Below, one piece after another: positions 15,277-24,195 of a stretch of 48,390 bases of DNA. Positions within the stretch are counted from its first letter, which is position 1, and every line of letters starts with the position of its first letter. The notes under the pieces are model-generated. The model was not told the origin of the DNA and did not search any database. It was given only the letters and a program-made list of their open reading frames with translations. Source of the DNA: a bacterium UBP15_UBA6099 (GTDB taxonomy: Bacteria; UBP15; UBA6099); the NCBI GenBank assembly GCA_002435745.1, contig DIWT01000034.1, forward strand, positions 1-48,390, given 5' to 3'. The position numbers were made by a program, and so were the translations under genes.

Positions 15277-16387
15277 AATAGCGGCGGTGTGCCTGCTGAC
15301 ACTGGCGACTTGCGTTCCCGCGTTTGCCTACTCCGGCGACTTTGACGCTCTGGTGTTCGATTTCGATGTCGAGAGCGATTTTTCGGAAAAATGGGCGGCT
15401 CCCGCTCTCACCGACTACACAATTCGGGCGATTTCCCTGAATTCGGAAGACCGAGCGATGCCCCGCGACGCCCTCAAAAGGCTCGCCTCCAGATGGGCGG
15501 CGGCGGGAAGACGCGAAATGGCGTTCGAAACCCGCGACGCGCTGCGGCAACACACCGGAGCCTCTTTCATCGTCGATGGCTCCCTGTCGCGCGACCGCTC
15601 AGGCTTTCAGTTCACCGGCTCGGTAATAAATCCCGACACGGGATTGGTCCGCGACATATCGTTCACCCTGAAAGAGTTTGAAATTGAGGCGGCGCGCGGG
15701 GCGTTGCGCGGAACGCTTGAAACTGCTCTCGGCAGAAAGCTGCCCAACGACAAATCGGCTCTGCTCGGAACGGCAAACCCGGCGGCCTCCTCCGCGCACT
15801 GGAAAGGCGTGTGGCATTACGAGCGGAACGAGACCGAAAAAGCGATAGCGTTCTTTCAGCAGTCGATGTCCGCCGACCCCGCTTTCATAGAGCCTGCTCT
15901 CTCCCTTGCAAGAGCGCAGATGGACAAAGCATTGTTCTCGGACGCGGCGGCGATTCTCAGAAAAGCTATCTCATCAGCCCCGAAACAGCCGCGCGCCCAT
16001 TTCCTTCTCGGTCTCGCTCTTCACCTCCAAAGACAAAAACAGCTTTCTCTCGACTCCCTATCGACCGCCTCGAACCTTGATCCCCGCAATCCGGAATACC
16101 TATTCCAACTCGGCGTCGTCCACAAAGAATCTTTCAGGTATCCCGAAGCGATTTCGTGCTTCGAGAAATCGCTCGCCATAGACAAATCATACGACGCTTG
16201 GTTTCCTTTGGCTGAGATTTACGCGACAACAAAACAGGAGCAAAAAGCGATACACAGCCTCGAACAGGCCGCTGTCTGGAGCCGGGCGGGGTTGCTCAAC
16301 AGGCTGAAGAACGACGCGGATTTCAACTGGCTTCGCACGAACGCGCGTTTCCAGCTTCTAATCAAACAGTTGGAGAGACAGCCTTGA
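15257..16387 (+). CDS. Exported TPR-repeat protein
   Basis: A 376-residue protein with an N-terminal signal peptide (MSSRLFKIAAVCLLTLATCVPAFAYS). The first ~160 residues form a domain with DALVFDFDVES and GASFIVDGSLSRD, reminiscent of the TolB-N/CsgG-like region that precedes TPRs in some exported proteins. The second half has at least four tetratricopeptide repeats (for example KAIAFFQQSMSADPAFIEPALS and EAISCFEKSLAIDKSYDAW). It should mediate protein contacts in the periplasm. I chose the ATG at 15257 because it gives a clean signal peptide; upstream in-frame residues from 15203 look like the overlapping gene. It overlaps the kinase-like gene by 20 bases and the next gene by four (TTGA), so the four genes are probably translated together. 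Confidence 0.75.
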   Translation: MSSRLFKIAAVCLLTLATCVPAFAYSGDFDALVFDFDVESDFSEKWAAPALTDYTIRAISLNSEDRAMPRDALKRLASRWAAAGRREMAFETRDALRQHTGASFIVDGSLSRDRSGFQFTGSVINPDTGLVRDISFTLKEFEIEAARGALRGTLETALGRKLPNDKSALLGTANPAASSAHWKGVWHYERNETEKAIAFFQQSMSADPAFIEPALSLARAQMDKALFSDAAAILRKAISSAPKQPRAHFLLGLALHLQRQKQLSLDSLSTASNLDPRNPEYLFQLGVVHKESFRYPEAISCFEKSLAIDKSYDAWFPLAEIYATTKQEQKAIHSLEQAAVWSRAGLLNRLKNDADFNWLRTNARFQLLIKQLERQP

Positions 16388-16968
16388 GGCGAACAGTAAG
16401 AGCGATAGCGGCATTGGCGGCAACAGCCTTCATTGCCGCCGGGTGCGCTGGCGCGCGCAGAGCCTCCGCCCCGGCTTCGCCGATTCCTTCCGCCGACTCG
16501 ATACAAAGCGAAATCATACACACGATTTCCAAACGCCTGACCGCCGGACTGCCGGACTCAGGCAGACTCAAAGCGGCGCGCGAAAGAGGCGTCCTTCGTG
16601 TCGCCGTCGTCTTTTCGCCCGACAACGCGCTTTGCCATTTCGACCCTGATATCGGCGCGCCGCGAGGCTTCATCCCCGAGCTTGCGGCCGAGATTGCCCT
16701 CATGCTGGAAATCAAACCCAATGTTGAATTGCTCAATCAAGGCGAACGCCCCGGCCCGGAAATCGACATCGTTTTCCTCCCTGAGGGCGTCGGCGGGTGC
16801 GAATCAAATAATCTTATCCCTTATTATTACACTCCGGAACTGGGGTGGAAACACATCTGCGTGATGGATGACGACGGATCGCTCAAGGAGGCGGTCGCGC
16901 GAATCCTGTCCCACATGAACTCGACGGGCATATTCGCGCAACTGCACATGGCGCATGTCGAAAACTAA
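16384..16968 (+). CDS. Lipoprotein resembling one lobe of a family 3 solute-binding protein
   Basis: A 194-residue lipoprotein: basic start, hydrophobic stretch and lipobox (FIAAGC, Cys at 21). Residues ~57-120 match lobe I of SBP_bac_3 proteins (LKAARERGVLRVAVVF..., then GFIPELAAEIA) and the C terminus resembles the closing helices (LKEAVARILSHMNSTGIF). Family members are usually 230-270 residues. Here the segment forming lobe II appears missing, so ligand binding of the usual clamshell type is doubtful. The start codon is TTG, overlapping the TPR stop. It overlaps the histidine kinase gene by 14 bases, suggesting that it is the ligand or partner sensor for that kinase. Confidence 0.65.
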   Translation: MRRTVRAIAALAATAFIAAGCAGARRASAPASPIPSADSIQSEIIHTISKRLTAGLPDSGRLKAARERGVLRVAVVFSPDNALCHFDPDIGAPRGFIPELAAEIALMLEIKPNVELLNQGERPGPEIDIVFLPEGVGGCESNNLIPYYYTPELGWKHICVMDDDGSLKEAVARILSHMNSTGIFAQLHMAHVEN

Positions 16969-18685
16969 ACGAACCACGATGTTCGGCAGGCTGATGAGAT
17001 CGAACCTGCTGACGCTTGCGTTCGCGGCGCTGATATTCGGCGCGGCGTACTCGGTGTTCGCCGCGCGCTACCTAAAATCAGCCGCCGAAGAGGACATGAC
17101 CCGCGCCGCTCTGCTGGCAAGCAACGTCATCTCCAGAAACCTCGAAGGCGCGGCGCTCACATCCCGCCTGCTTGCGCAGAACTACGAGATACGCTCAGGC
17201 CTTCCAGCCGGAGACAGGGAGCGCATATCGGCGGAAATAGAAAAGGAATTGAAAAACATAGAGGCGGACTTCATAACCGTCGCCGGATCGGACGGAGTTT
17301 CGACGATTAGAGCATCCCGCCGCCCTCTCCCGCCCGAATTCGAAACATCCGCTCTTGCCGAGCCTCTTTTCCTAAGCCCCGCGTTCCATCGAGCCTCGAC
17401 CTCCGGAGAGCCGGCCGTCGGCATAGAGCCTGTGTTCCCCGGCGGTCTCGGCATCGTGGCCATCGCTCCGACAAAAGGCGAAGAAGGCGAAATCATAGGA
17501 TTCGTGCGCATCGGCTTCCATCTGGACAACAGGTTTGTGGAGACGGTAAGAGAGATGACGCAAGCCGATCTGGCGATAGAGCTTCGGGACGAGATAATCG
17601 CGTCCACCGCGCGCGCTTCCGGACAGGAGCCGGCTCTTGCTTCGGCTCTTTCGAAATCGTACCTCATTCACAGTTCGGAGATGCCGAGCGAGGGAACGGA
17701 ACCGGCGCGCCTGCTCGCGCTGTACCCGAAAAACAGGATAGCGAGAGCGCTGAAGCAGGGGTTAGCCGCGATAGCTGCCATAACCGCTTTTGCGCTGGCC
17801 GTCTCCGCGTTCGCGAGCGCTCGCCTCTCCCGCCGCATTGTGTCGCCTATAAGCGAATTGATTGACGGAGCGGAAAGGATACAAGCGGGAGATTTCGGGC
17901 GGCGGCTCGACGCCTCAGGGCCTGACGAGCTTCGAGACCTTGCGACATCTTTCAACAGGATGGCCGAGGCTTTGACCCAACGCGACGAGGAAATAAAACT
18001 TAATCAGGACCAGCTTGTGGAATCCGGCAAACTGGCGGCGGTCGGAGAACTTGCGGCCGGCGTTGCCCACGAAATCGGAAACCCGCTCGCCGCCATACTC
18101 GGCTATGTTCAACTGATTAATACGGCTCCGCCTGAAAAAATCAGCCACTATCTGGAGCGCATCGCTCAAGAGGCGGGGTTCATCGATCAGACTATTAGAG
18201 ACCTTCTGGAATTCTCAAGACCCGCCGCGGCGGAAGATCAGGTTTTCGCCGCAGACGACGCGGTGGACGAGGCCCTCCGCATGCTGAGCTTCCACAAGAT
18301 GATGAAACACACCGAAGTGAAACGAACTAGGCCCCAGAAGTCCCCGCTGATCAAAGGCGGAAAGAAAGAGATAACTCAGGCGGTGATGAATATCGCGCTG
18401 AACGCGGCGCAGGCCATGAAAGGGCGCGGAACGCTCGATGTCTCAACAGGCTCTGAAGGCGCGACTGCGTTCATAAAAATCCGCGACACAGGCCCCGGCG
18501 TGAAACCCGAAAACATAAAAAGAATATTCGACCCCTTCTTCACGACCAGAGGCGACGGAGTGGGACTGGGCCTTTCGATAACATACAGAATAGTCGAGCG
18601 GCACAACGGCTCGATTCAAGTCGCATCGCCTCCCGGAGGGGGCGCGGAGTTCGATATCTTTTTGCCCCTAGCCCCTCCTGCGTAA
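16955..18685 (+). CDS. Membrane sensor histidine kinase (HAMP-HisKA-HATPase)
   Basis: A 576-residue inner-membrane kinase. TM1 is about residues 17-36, an extracytoplasmic Cache-like sensor about 38-260, TM2 about 266-288, HAMP about 290-343. The HisKA phosphoacceptor is His372 in GVAHEIGNPLAAILGY. The ATPase domain has the N box (MNIALNAAQAM, near 478-488), G1 (DTGPGVKPENIKRIFDPFF, from 511) and G2 (GVGLGL, from 535). It resembles the NtrB/ZraS-like class that partners NtrC-type regulators, but no response regulator gene is in the window. It overlaps the one-lobe lipoprotein gene by 14 bases. The downstream interval 18686-18814 carries the next promoter. Confidence 0.92.
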   Translation: MSKTKRTTMFGRLMRSNLLTLAFAALIFGAAYSVFAARYLKSAAEEDMTRAALLASNVISRNLEGAALTSRLLAQNYEIRSGLPAGDRERISAEIEKELKNIEADFITVAGSDGVSTIRASRRPLPPEFETSALAEPLFLSPAFHRASTSGEPAVGIEPVFPGGLGIVAIAPTKGEEGEIIGFVRIGFHLDNRFVETVREMTQADLAIELRDEIIASTARASGQEPALASALSKSYLIHSSEMPSEGTEPARLLALYPKNRIARALKQGLAAIAAITAFALAVSAFASARLSRRIVSPISELIDGAERIQAGDFGRRLDASGPDELRDLATSFNRMAEALTQRDEEIKLNQDQLVESGKLAAVGELAAGVAHEIGNPLAAILGYVQLINTAPPEKISHYLERIAQEAGFIDQTIRDLLEFSRPAAAEDQVFAADDAVDEALRMLSFHKMMKHTEVKRTRPQKSPLIKGGKKEITQAVMNIALNAAQAMKGRGTLDVSTGSEGATAFIKIRDTGPGVKPENIKRIFDPFFTTRGDGVGLGLSITYRIVERHNGSIQVASPPGGGAEFDIFLPLAPPA

Positions 18686-18751
18686 CCAAGAATATTAAGC
18701 GCCCGAATTCGAATTCCGAGATATTAACTTAATTGTTTTGGATTCAATGCT

Positions 18752-18781
18752 TTGTTTCTTGAGATGCAATTGTGCTAGAAT
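18752..18781 (+). promoter_or_regulatory. Candidate promoter for the binding-protein/cyclase operon
   Basis: TTGTTT (18752-18757), 18-base spacer, TAGAAT (18776-18781), about 34 bases before the GTG start at 18815. The interval is AT-rich compared with the genes on both sides. The spacing and -10 are reasonable; the -35 is weak. Confidence 0.4.
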
Positions 18782-18814
18782 AACCTGCATCAAGATGTTG
18801 AAGAGGCCGGAAAA

Positions 18815-19720
18815 GTGAAGAATTGGTTTTGTGCGACGGTTGTTCTGTTAGTGCTTTCCGCGAGCGCCGCCGTGCCCGCGGACAAAGCGTACACTTTCCA
18901 TGTTGTGGGACAGAACCCGTCGGACGCGGCTCAGATGAAAATAATGTTAAAAGAGTATTTCAAAGTAGCCGAAAAAAACAAACTTTTTAAAGTCAACCTG
19001 AACGTTCTGGAAAACCAAGACGAATTTTCAAGAAACATCCGCGACAGAAGGATACATGTTTTCATAAACAACAATTTCGATTATATATGGGAGTTGCTGG
19101 AAGACGATTATTATAAACCTTTGGCAAAAACATCTTGGTTCGGAAACGATATGAATGCGCTCTGCGTTTATGTGTCAAACAAGAACCCGGCGAAAGACAT
19201 CAAAAGCATGGCAGGAACGCGAGCGGTGACATACGACCGCGCGCTTGCTTATTTCGCTCTAAGACAGATGACAGGCGCTCCCCCGGAAGACTTTTTCAGT
19301 TCTCTTGACGCAAACAAAAGCGGCATATCGATGGCTTACTCAATATCTTTAGGGGAAAATGACGCGGCGTTGTTCGAAATGTACACGGAAAAACTGATGG
19401 AGACGACTAATCCCGGAGCGATGTCGGGGCTAAAAAGGCTTTCTTGCGTCGAGTTGCCTTACCCTCCCCTCTTCACGTCTAAAAAGATGCCGTCCGACGT
19501 GGCTGATAAAATGCTAGATTTTATTATGTCTCACGACCGCTATGAAGAGCTTGCCAAGTACAAGCTTTTGGAAGAGAAATTCAAATTCAAGATGGTAGAG
19601 ACCAAGCGCGGCGATTATGACAAAGTGGTAGAGGTATTCCGCAACGCGGCCAAATCGGGCTGGGACGCCGACTACAAAAGATGGATAAAAATGGCCTCTC
19701 GGGATAAAACGGCAAGATGA
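18815..19720 (+). CDS. PhnD-like periplasmic substrate-binding protein
   Basis: A 301-residue exported protein with a signal peptide (1 to about 22, ending AVPAD). The body has the PhnD/phosphonate-type type II binding-protein pattern: a first strand YTFHVVGQ, a helix followed by DEFSRNIRDRRIHVFINNNFDYIW, ALCVYVSNKN at the domain crossing, IKSMAGTRAVTYD and a late PPLFTSKKMPSDVADKMLDFI. The start is GTG with GAGG eight bases upstream. No permease or ATPase is adjacent. Instead the stop overlaps the start of a membrane nucleotide cyclase (ATGA), which suggests that this protein delivers a ligand signal to the cyclase rather than feeding a transporter. Confidence 0.75.
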   Translation: MKNWFCATVVLLVLSASAAVPADKAYTFHVVGQNPSDAAQMKIMLKEYFKVAEKNKLFKVNLNVLENQDEFSRNIRDRRIHVFINNNFDYIWELLEDDYYKPLAKTSWFGNDMNALCVYVSNKNPAKDIKSMAGTRAVTYDRALAYFALRQMTGAPPEDFFSSLDANKSGISMAYSISLGENDAALFEMYTEKLMETTNPGAMSGLKRLSCVELPYPPLFTSKKMPSDVADKMLDFIMSHDRYEELAKYKLLEEKFKFKMVETKRGDYDKVVEVFRNAAKSGWDADYKRWIKMASRDKTAR

Positions 19721-21504
19721 AAAGAAAGCCTTTTCTAACTTCAGGAAAGATTCCCCTGTTGCTTTATATAAGCATTTTTGCTTCGGCAGTCGCATTTGTG
19801 TCAGCTTTCTTTTCCACGCTGGCATATGACATACGAGCGAAATGGATGTACGACCTCGAAGTCCGCCACCACCTTGATCTTCTCGCGGTGCGCGTCGCCT
19901 CCCAACTCGCGAACCCTATGGCTATGGGAGACAGGGCGGTTATAGAAAGCATATTGAACAACCAAGTGGCGAAAGATTTCACTGTAAACAATGCGATGAT
20001 AATTCTGGAAGACGGATCGGTGTATTATGAGCTTGCGGAGAGCGACGGCTCGAAAAGAAATCATGTATCTGGCCGTTCGCAAGGCGAGATAGTCGCTCGC
20101 CGCCCGATAGAGTTTAAGTCAGGCCTCGCGTACGGGGCCGTCGTGGCTACTGAGAAAACAGGCGAACTTATACTGATTTCTGAAAAAAAATATATGTTCG
20201 AGAGGGAGCGGGTAGGCAATGTCGCCGCTTTCGCAGCAGGGCTTTCGGACAGCGTGGCGGAGGCGGCGGAAGCCGGTGACTTCCTCAGAGCCAGAGAAAT
20301 GATTGAAAACATGACCCGAAGCGACAGCAACATAATATACACGCAGATGCTCCGAGACGACGGGACCGTTCTTCTTAACTCTGAAAGAGGCGGAAGCGAA
20401 ACGCGCGCGCGCGCGCTAGAAGGACAAATCAAATGCGACGAGATATGCGCTAAGGCGCTTGAAGTGTCGCCCCGAAAACCGGTGGCGATCCAGTCTATCG
20501 CCGGCCCTGACGGCGAGCCCGCTCTCGACATCGCGACGCCGGTGATGCGGAGAGGAAACCGAATTGCCATTCTCAGGACGGGCTATTCTCTAAAGGACCT
20601 TATAGCGGAGAGACGCAGGACAAAACTTCTTATCGCCGCTATGACTTTCATTTTCATAGTAATAGGCGGCATTATTTCCGTGTTAATGGCGGCCAGAATC
20701 TCTTATCCGATACGACACATGTCGAAAGTCGCGAAAAGAATCGGAGAAGGAGAACTCGACCAAGCGGTTGATGTGCGATCAGGCGGGCGGGAAACTTTCG
20801 AACTGGGCCAAGCTTTCAACCAGATGATCGCCGGCCTAAAGGAAAGGCAATTCATTAAAGACACCTTCTCAAGGTATGTCACAAGCCAAGTCGCAGAACA
20901 GTTGCTGAAGAATCCCGAAAGCGTCGCTTTGGGAGGAGTGAAGCACGAGGTCACCGTCCTGTTCAGCGACATCCGAGGCTTCACCGAGCTTTCAGAAAAA
21001 TTAAGCCCTGAGGAAGTGGTCTCTCAACTCAACGAATATTTCTCCGAGATGGTGGATGTCATCTTCAAGTACGAGGGGACTCTGGACAAGTTCGTCGGAG
21101 ACGCGATAATGGCGGTGTTCGGCGCTCCTTTCAAGAGACCGGACGACCCTGAACGCGCGGTTAGAACAGCCGTCGAGATGCAGGATCGGCTCAGAAAACT
21201 GAACGCTAGGTGGATTTCCGAGGGGAGAAACCCTCTCGGAATCGGCATAGGAATCAATACCGGCGACGCTATCGCCGGCAATATCGGAGACATCCGTCGA
21301 ATGGAATACACTGTCATAGGTTATAACGTCAACATGGCCTCACGGATGGAAAACCTGACAAAAAAATATTCCATACAGATAATAATCAGCGACAACACCT
21401 ATCAGAAAGTCCGCGATATCGTCAAGGTTAATAGAATGGATCCCGTCGATATAAAAGGCTCCCCAGTCCCCGTTCAGGTGTACGAAGTCGTAGGGCTTGT
21501 CTGA
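19717..21504 (+). CDS. Membrane class III nucleotide cyclase (HAMP-CYC)
   Basis: A 595-residue protein. TM1 is about 13-34, followed by a large extracytoplasmic domain, TM2 about 305-327, HAMP to about 380 and a class III cyclase domain from about 408. The two metal-binding aspartates are present (Asp418 in LFSDIRGF, Asp462 in KFVGDAIMAVFG), as is the Lys of DKFVGD, usual for adenylyl cyclases. The transition-state Asn and Arg are present in NVNMASRME. The usual purine-selecting Asp in the IGD-x-VN motif is Tyr here (IGYNVN), so ATP selectivity is uncertain. It overlaps the PhnD-like gene by four bases, implying coupled synthesis and a shared signal. Confidence 0.9.
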   Translation: MKRKPFLTSGKIPLLLYISIFASAVAFVSAFFSTLAYDIRAKWMYDLEVRHHLDLLAVRVASQLANPMAMGDRAVIESILNNQVAKDFTVNNAMIILEDGSVYYELAESDGSKRNHVSGRSQGEIVARRPIEFKSGLAYGAVVATEKTGELILISEKKYMFERERVGNVAAFAAGLSDSVAEAAEAGDFLRAREMIENMTRSDSNIIYTQMLRDDGTVLLNSERGGSETRARALEGQIKCDEICAKALEVSPRKPVAIQSIAGPDGEPALDIATPVMRRGNRIAILRTGYSLKDLIAERRRTKLLIAAMTFIFIVIGGIISVLMAARISYPIRHMSKVAKRIGEGELDQAVDVRSGGRETFELGQAFNQMIAGLKERQFIKDTFSRYVTSQVAEQLLKNPESVALGGVKHEVTVLFSDIRGFTELSEKLSPEEVVSQLNEYFSEMVDVIFKYEGTLDKFVGDAIMAVFGAPFKRPDDPERAVRTAVEMQDRLRKLNARWISEGRNPLGIGIGINTGDAIAGNIGDIRRMEYTVIGYNVNMASRMENLTKKYSIQIIISDNTYQKVRDIVKVNRMDPVDIKGSPVPVQVYEVVGLV

Positions 21505-21805
21505 AACAATTCCCAACCGCTCAAAAACGGCGCGCAGATATGTGTTTTGCGCTGAGACAACACATTTCGCCCAGATGCCATTTCCAGTTTGTGAGAAAAA
21601 GCCGTATTTCGGCGTGGCGTCCTTTTGGTTGCTTTTTCTTAAATCCCGCCGAATCGATGGCGCGATCAGAAACCGGGAAAAGTTGAGATGGACTGAAATT
21701 TGATTTTCAATCAGAAATCGCGCGCGCTGAATGTTGTCGTCTTGAAAGTATCAGGTTTCGCGTTGTTATGCAAATAACGTTAAGCCGGAGCAGCGCTGCG
21801 GCGCG
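21505..21805. other. Intergenic interval, convergent, no gene supported
   Basis: The interval separates the cyclase stop and the phosphoglycerate kinase stop. A 68-codon open frame (21497-21703) has no ribosome binding site or recognisable features. A short hairpin GTTAT/ATAAC (21765-21778) has no T-run. I see no clear terminator for either flanking gene. Confidence 0.5.
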
Positions 21806-22996
21806 TCACTTGTCGGTGAGGGCCTCGACGCCGGGAAGTTTTTTGCCTTCCAGCATTTCGAGGGAGGCCCCGCCGCCGGTGGACACGTGCGAGAACTTGT
21901 CCGCCAGCCCCATTTTCCGCACCGCGCTCGCGGAGTCTCCACCGCCGACTATAGAAACGCAATCCGAGCTTGCCGCGGCTTCCGCCACCGCGCGGGTTCC
22001 ACCCGCGAACCGCTCCATCTCGAACACGCCCATCGGGCCGTTCCACACGAGCGTCTTGCACGCTTTGATTTTTCCGGCGAATAGCTCGGATGTCTCCGGG
22101 CCGATGTCCAGCCCCATGCGATCCGCGGGGATGGCGTCTGCTGAGACGATTGCCGAGTCGGCGTCCTCCGCGAATCTGTCAGCCGCCACAATGTCCACAG
22201 GAAGAACAATCTCCGTGCCCCTGTCGCGCGCAAGCGACATCAGACGCGATGCGTCCTCCAGCCTGTCCGCTTCAAGTTTGGAGGAGCCTATCTCGCGTCC
22301 CATAGCCTTTAGGAACGTGAAGGCCATGCCGCCTCCGACAAGTATCGAATCGACTCGCCCGATGAGGTTCTCGATGACGAGAATTTTGTCAGACACTTTG
22401 GCTCCGCCAAGCAGAGCGACGAACGGCCTGCCGGGATTCGACAGCGCGTTGTCCATGTATTCGATTTCTTTTTTCATGAGGAACCCTGCCACCGCCGGTT
22501 GCAGGAACGCCGCGACGCCCGTCACGGACGACTGTTCCCTGTGAGCGGCCCCGAACGCGTCGTTCACGAACAGGTCTCCCAACTCCGCGAGTTGCTTAGT
22601 GAATTCAGGATCGTTCTTGGTTTCGCCCTTGTGGAAGCGGACGTTTTCAAGGAGAAGAATCGCTCCCGGCTCCAAGTTCGCCGCGAGAGTTTTCACCGAT
22701 TCGCCTATGCAGTCGTCCGCAAGGTCGACCGGCGCGTCTAGGAGTTTCCTGAGAGAGTCCAGAACGGGGCGCATGCTGAATGCCGAGTTCCATTCGCCTT
22801 TGGGCCTGCCCAGATGGCTCATCAGGACGGCAGAGCCGCCGCCCGCAAGAATGTGCTTTATAGTGGGAAGAGTGGCTCTTATTCGAAAATCGTCAGCCAC
22901 CGCGCCCGATTCATCCAGAGGCACGTTGAAGTCCACGCGCACGAGCGCGCGTTTTCCTTTAAAATCGACGTCTTCCACAGTCATCTTTTTCAGCAT
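21806..22996 (-). CDS. pgk: Phosphoglycerate kinase
   Basis: A 396-residue, full-length Pgk catalysing 1,3-bisphosphoglycerate + ADP to 3-phosphoglycerate + ATP in glycolysis, or the reverse in gluconeogenesis. Visible signatures: KRALVRVDFNVPLD at the N terminus, SHLGRPKG, LENVRFHKGE, FVNDAFGAAHR, a VALLGGAKVSDKI segment, the hinge region WNGPMGVFE, and the C-terminal GGGDSASAVRK with HVSTGGGASLEMLEGK. AAGGAGA lies seven bases upstream of the ATG. It follows gap by 120 bases on the same strand and is the last gene of the riboflavin synthase - rapZ - yvcK - gap - pgk unit. The gap-pgk interval contains GC-rich inverted segments but no clear terminator. Confidence 0.98.
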   Translation of the reverse strand: MLKKMTVEDVDFKGKRALVRVDFNVPLDESGAVADDFRIRATLPTIKHILAGGGSAVLMSHLGRPKGEWNSAFSMRPVLDSLRKLLDAPVDLADDCIGESVKTLAANLEPGAILLLENVRFHKGETKNDPEFTKQLAELGDLFVNDAFGAAHREQSSVTGVAAFLQPAVAGFLMKKEIEYMDNALSNPGRPFVALLGGAKVSDKILVIENLIGRVDSILVGGGMAFTFLKAMGREIGSSKLEADRLEDASRLMSLARDRGTEIVLPVDIVAADRFAEDADSAIVSADAIPADRMGLDIGPETSELFAGKIKACKTLVWNGPMGVFEMERFAGGTRAVAEAAASSDCVSIVGGGDSASAVRKMGLADKFSHVSTGGGASLEMLEGKKLPGVEALTDK

Positions 22997-23116
22997 GGCG
23001 TTTCTCCTTGCGGACGCTACCGCGCAGAAGCCGCGGCGTCTGTCCGGGATTGCGCGGAACGCTCCGCGCTCGTTGTTGTAGAATCGCGCCGGCGGGCCGG
23101 CGCCGGGGACGCCTCG

Positions 23117-24151
23117 TCAGAGGCTCTTGCCCACGATGGCGCAAAGGTCCACCATACGCGCCGAGTACCCCATCTCGTTGTCATACCACGAGACGACTTT
23201 AACGAGCGTTCCGTCGATGACGTCCGTCAGCGTGGAGTCGAAGCTCGACGACATGTGCGAGCCTTTGAAGTCCATTGACACAAGCTCTTCGTCGCAGTAT
23301 TCGAGATAGCCCTTCATCGGCCCGTCGGCGGCTTTCTTCATGGCCGCGTTGACTTCATCTATCGCGCAGGGCTTCGATGTGACTACTGTGAGATCGACGA
23401 CCGAAACGGTGGGCGTCGGAACGCGCAGCGAATAGCCCTTCATTTTGCCTTTCAGCGACGGTATGACGTCCCCGATGGCCTTTGCGGCTCCGGTGGACGA
23501 GGGGATTATCGAGAGCGCGGCGGCTCGCGCGCGCCTCAAGTCCTTGTGCGCAAGATCGAGTATCCGCTGGTCGTTCGTGTAAGAATGAATAGTGCACATC
23601 AGCCCGTGAACCACTCCGAAATTGTCCGCGAGAACTTTCGCGACCGGGGCGAGGCAGTTGGTCGTGCATGACGCGTTCGATATGACATGGTGCGACTTCG
23701 GATCGTAGATTTCGTCGTTCACTCCGAGGACTATCGTGGCGTCCACCGGGTCTTTGCCGTCTCCGGGCGCGGACACAATTACTTTCTTCACGGTGTCGCC
23801 GAGATGGACGGCCGCTTGGGCGCGTTTCCTGAACAACCCGGTCGACTCGACCACTATCTGAGCGCCGGATTCCGACCACGGGATTTCCTTCGGGTCTTTG
23901 CATTTGTAAACCGCTATCTTTTTGCCGTTCACGGTTATGGAGCCGGGCTTGCCGTCTTCTGCCGACTCCTCGAATGTCACGCTCGCGTTCAGCCTTCCGA
24001 AATTCGAGTCGTATTTGAGAAGGTGCGCCAGCGCCTGAACATTGGTCAGATCGTTGATTGCGACCACTTCAACGCCTTGCTTTTCCAAGCAACAGCGAAG
24101 CATGTTCCTTCCGATTCTTCCAAAACCGTTGATTCCGATTTTTACCGTCAT
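23117..24151 (-). CDS. gap: Glyceraldehyde-3-phosphate dehydrogenase
   Basis: A 344-residue type I GAPDH that oxidises glyceraldehyde 3-phosphate to 1,3-bisphosphoglycerate with NAD(P). The N terminus has the dinucleotide-binding GINGFGRIGRN, then AINDLTN, whose Asp is typical of NAD preference. The catalytic Cys is in SNASCTTNCLAP (about residue 162), and the catalytic His follows in MCTIHSYTNDQ. The C terminus has SWYDNEMGYSARMVDL. I chose the MTVKIG start because GGAGG lies eight bases upstream; an upstream in-frame Met at 24175 is unlikely. It is separated from yvcK by only about 45 bases and precedes pgk. Confidence 0.98.
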   Translation of the reverse strand: MTVKIGINGFGRIGRNMLRCCLEKQGVEVVAINDLTNVQALAHLLKYDSNFGRLNASVTFEESAEDGKPGSITVNGKKIAVYKCKDPKEIPWSESGAQIVVESTGLFRKRAQAAVHLGDTVKKVIVSAPGDGKDPVDATIVLGVNDEIYDPKSHHVISNASCTTNCLAPVAKVLADNFGVVHGLMCTIHSYTNDQRILDLAHKDLRRARAAALSIIPSSTGAAKAIGDVIPSLKGKMKGYSLRVPTPTVSVVDLTVVTSKPCAIDEVNAAMKKAADGPMKGYLEYCDEELVSMDFKGSHMSSSFDSTLTDVIDGTLVKVVSWYDNEMGYSARMVDLCAIVGKSL

Positions 24152-24195
24152 ATTCATCTCCTCCATAAAATTCAAAGTAAGTTATAATTATAGCG

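Noticed and set aside
21497..21703. 68-codon frame after the cyclase gene
   Set aside because: It overlaps the cyclase end, has no ribosome binding site, and nothing recognisable is encoded.
21768..22544. 258-codon frame antisense to pgk
   Set aside because: Ser/Ala/Pro-rich shadow of a certain gene.
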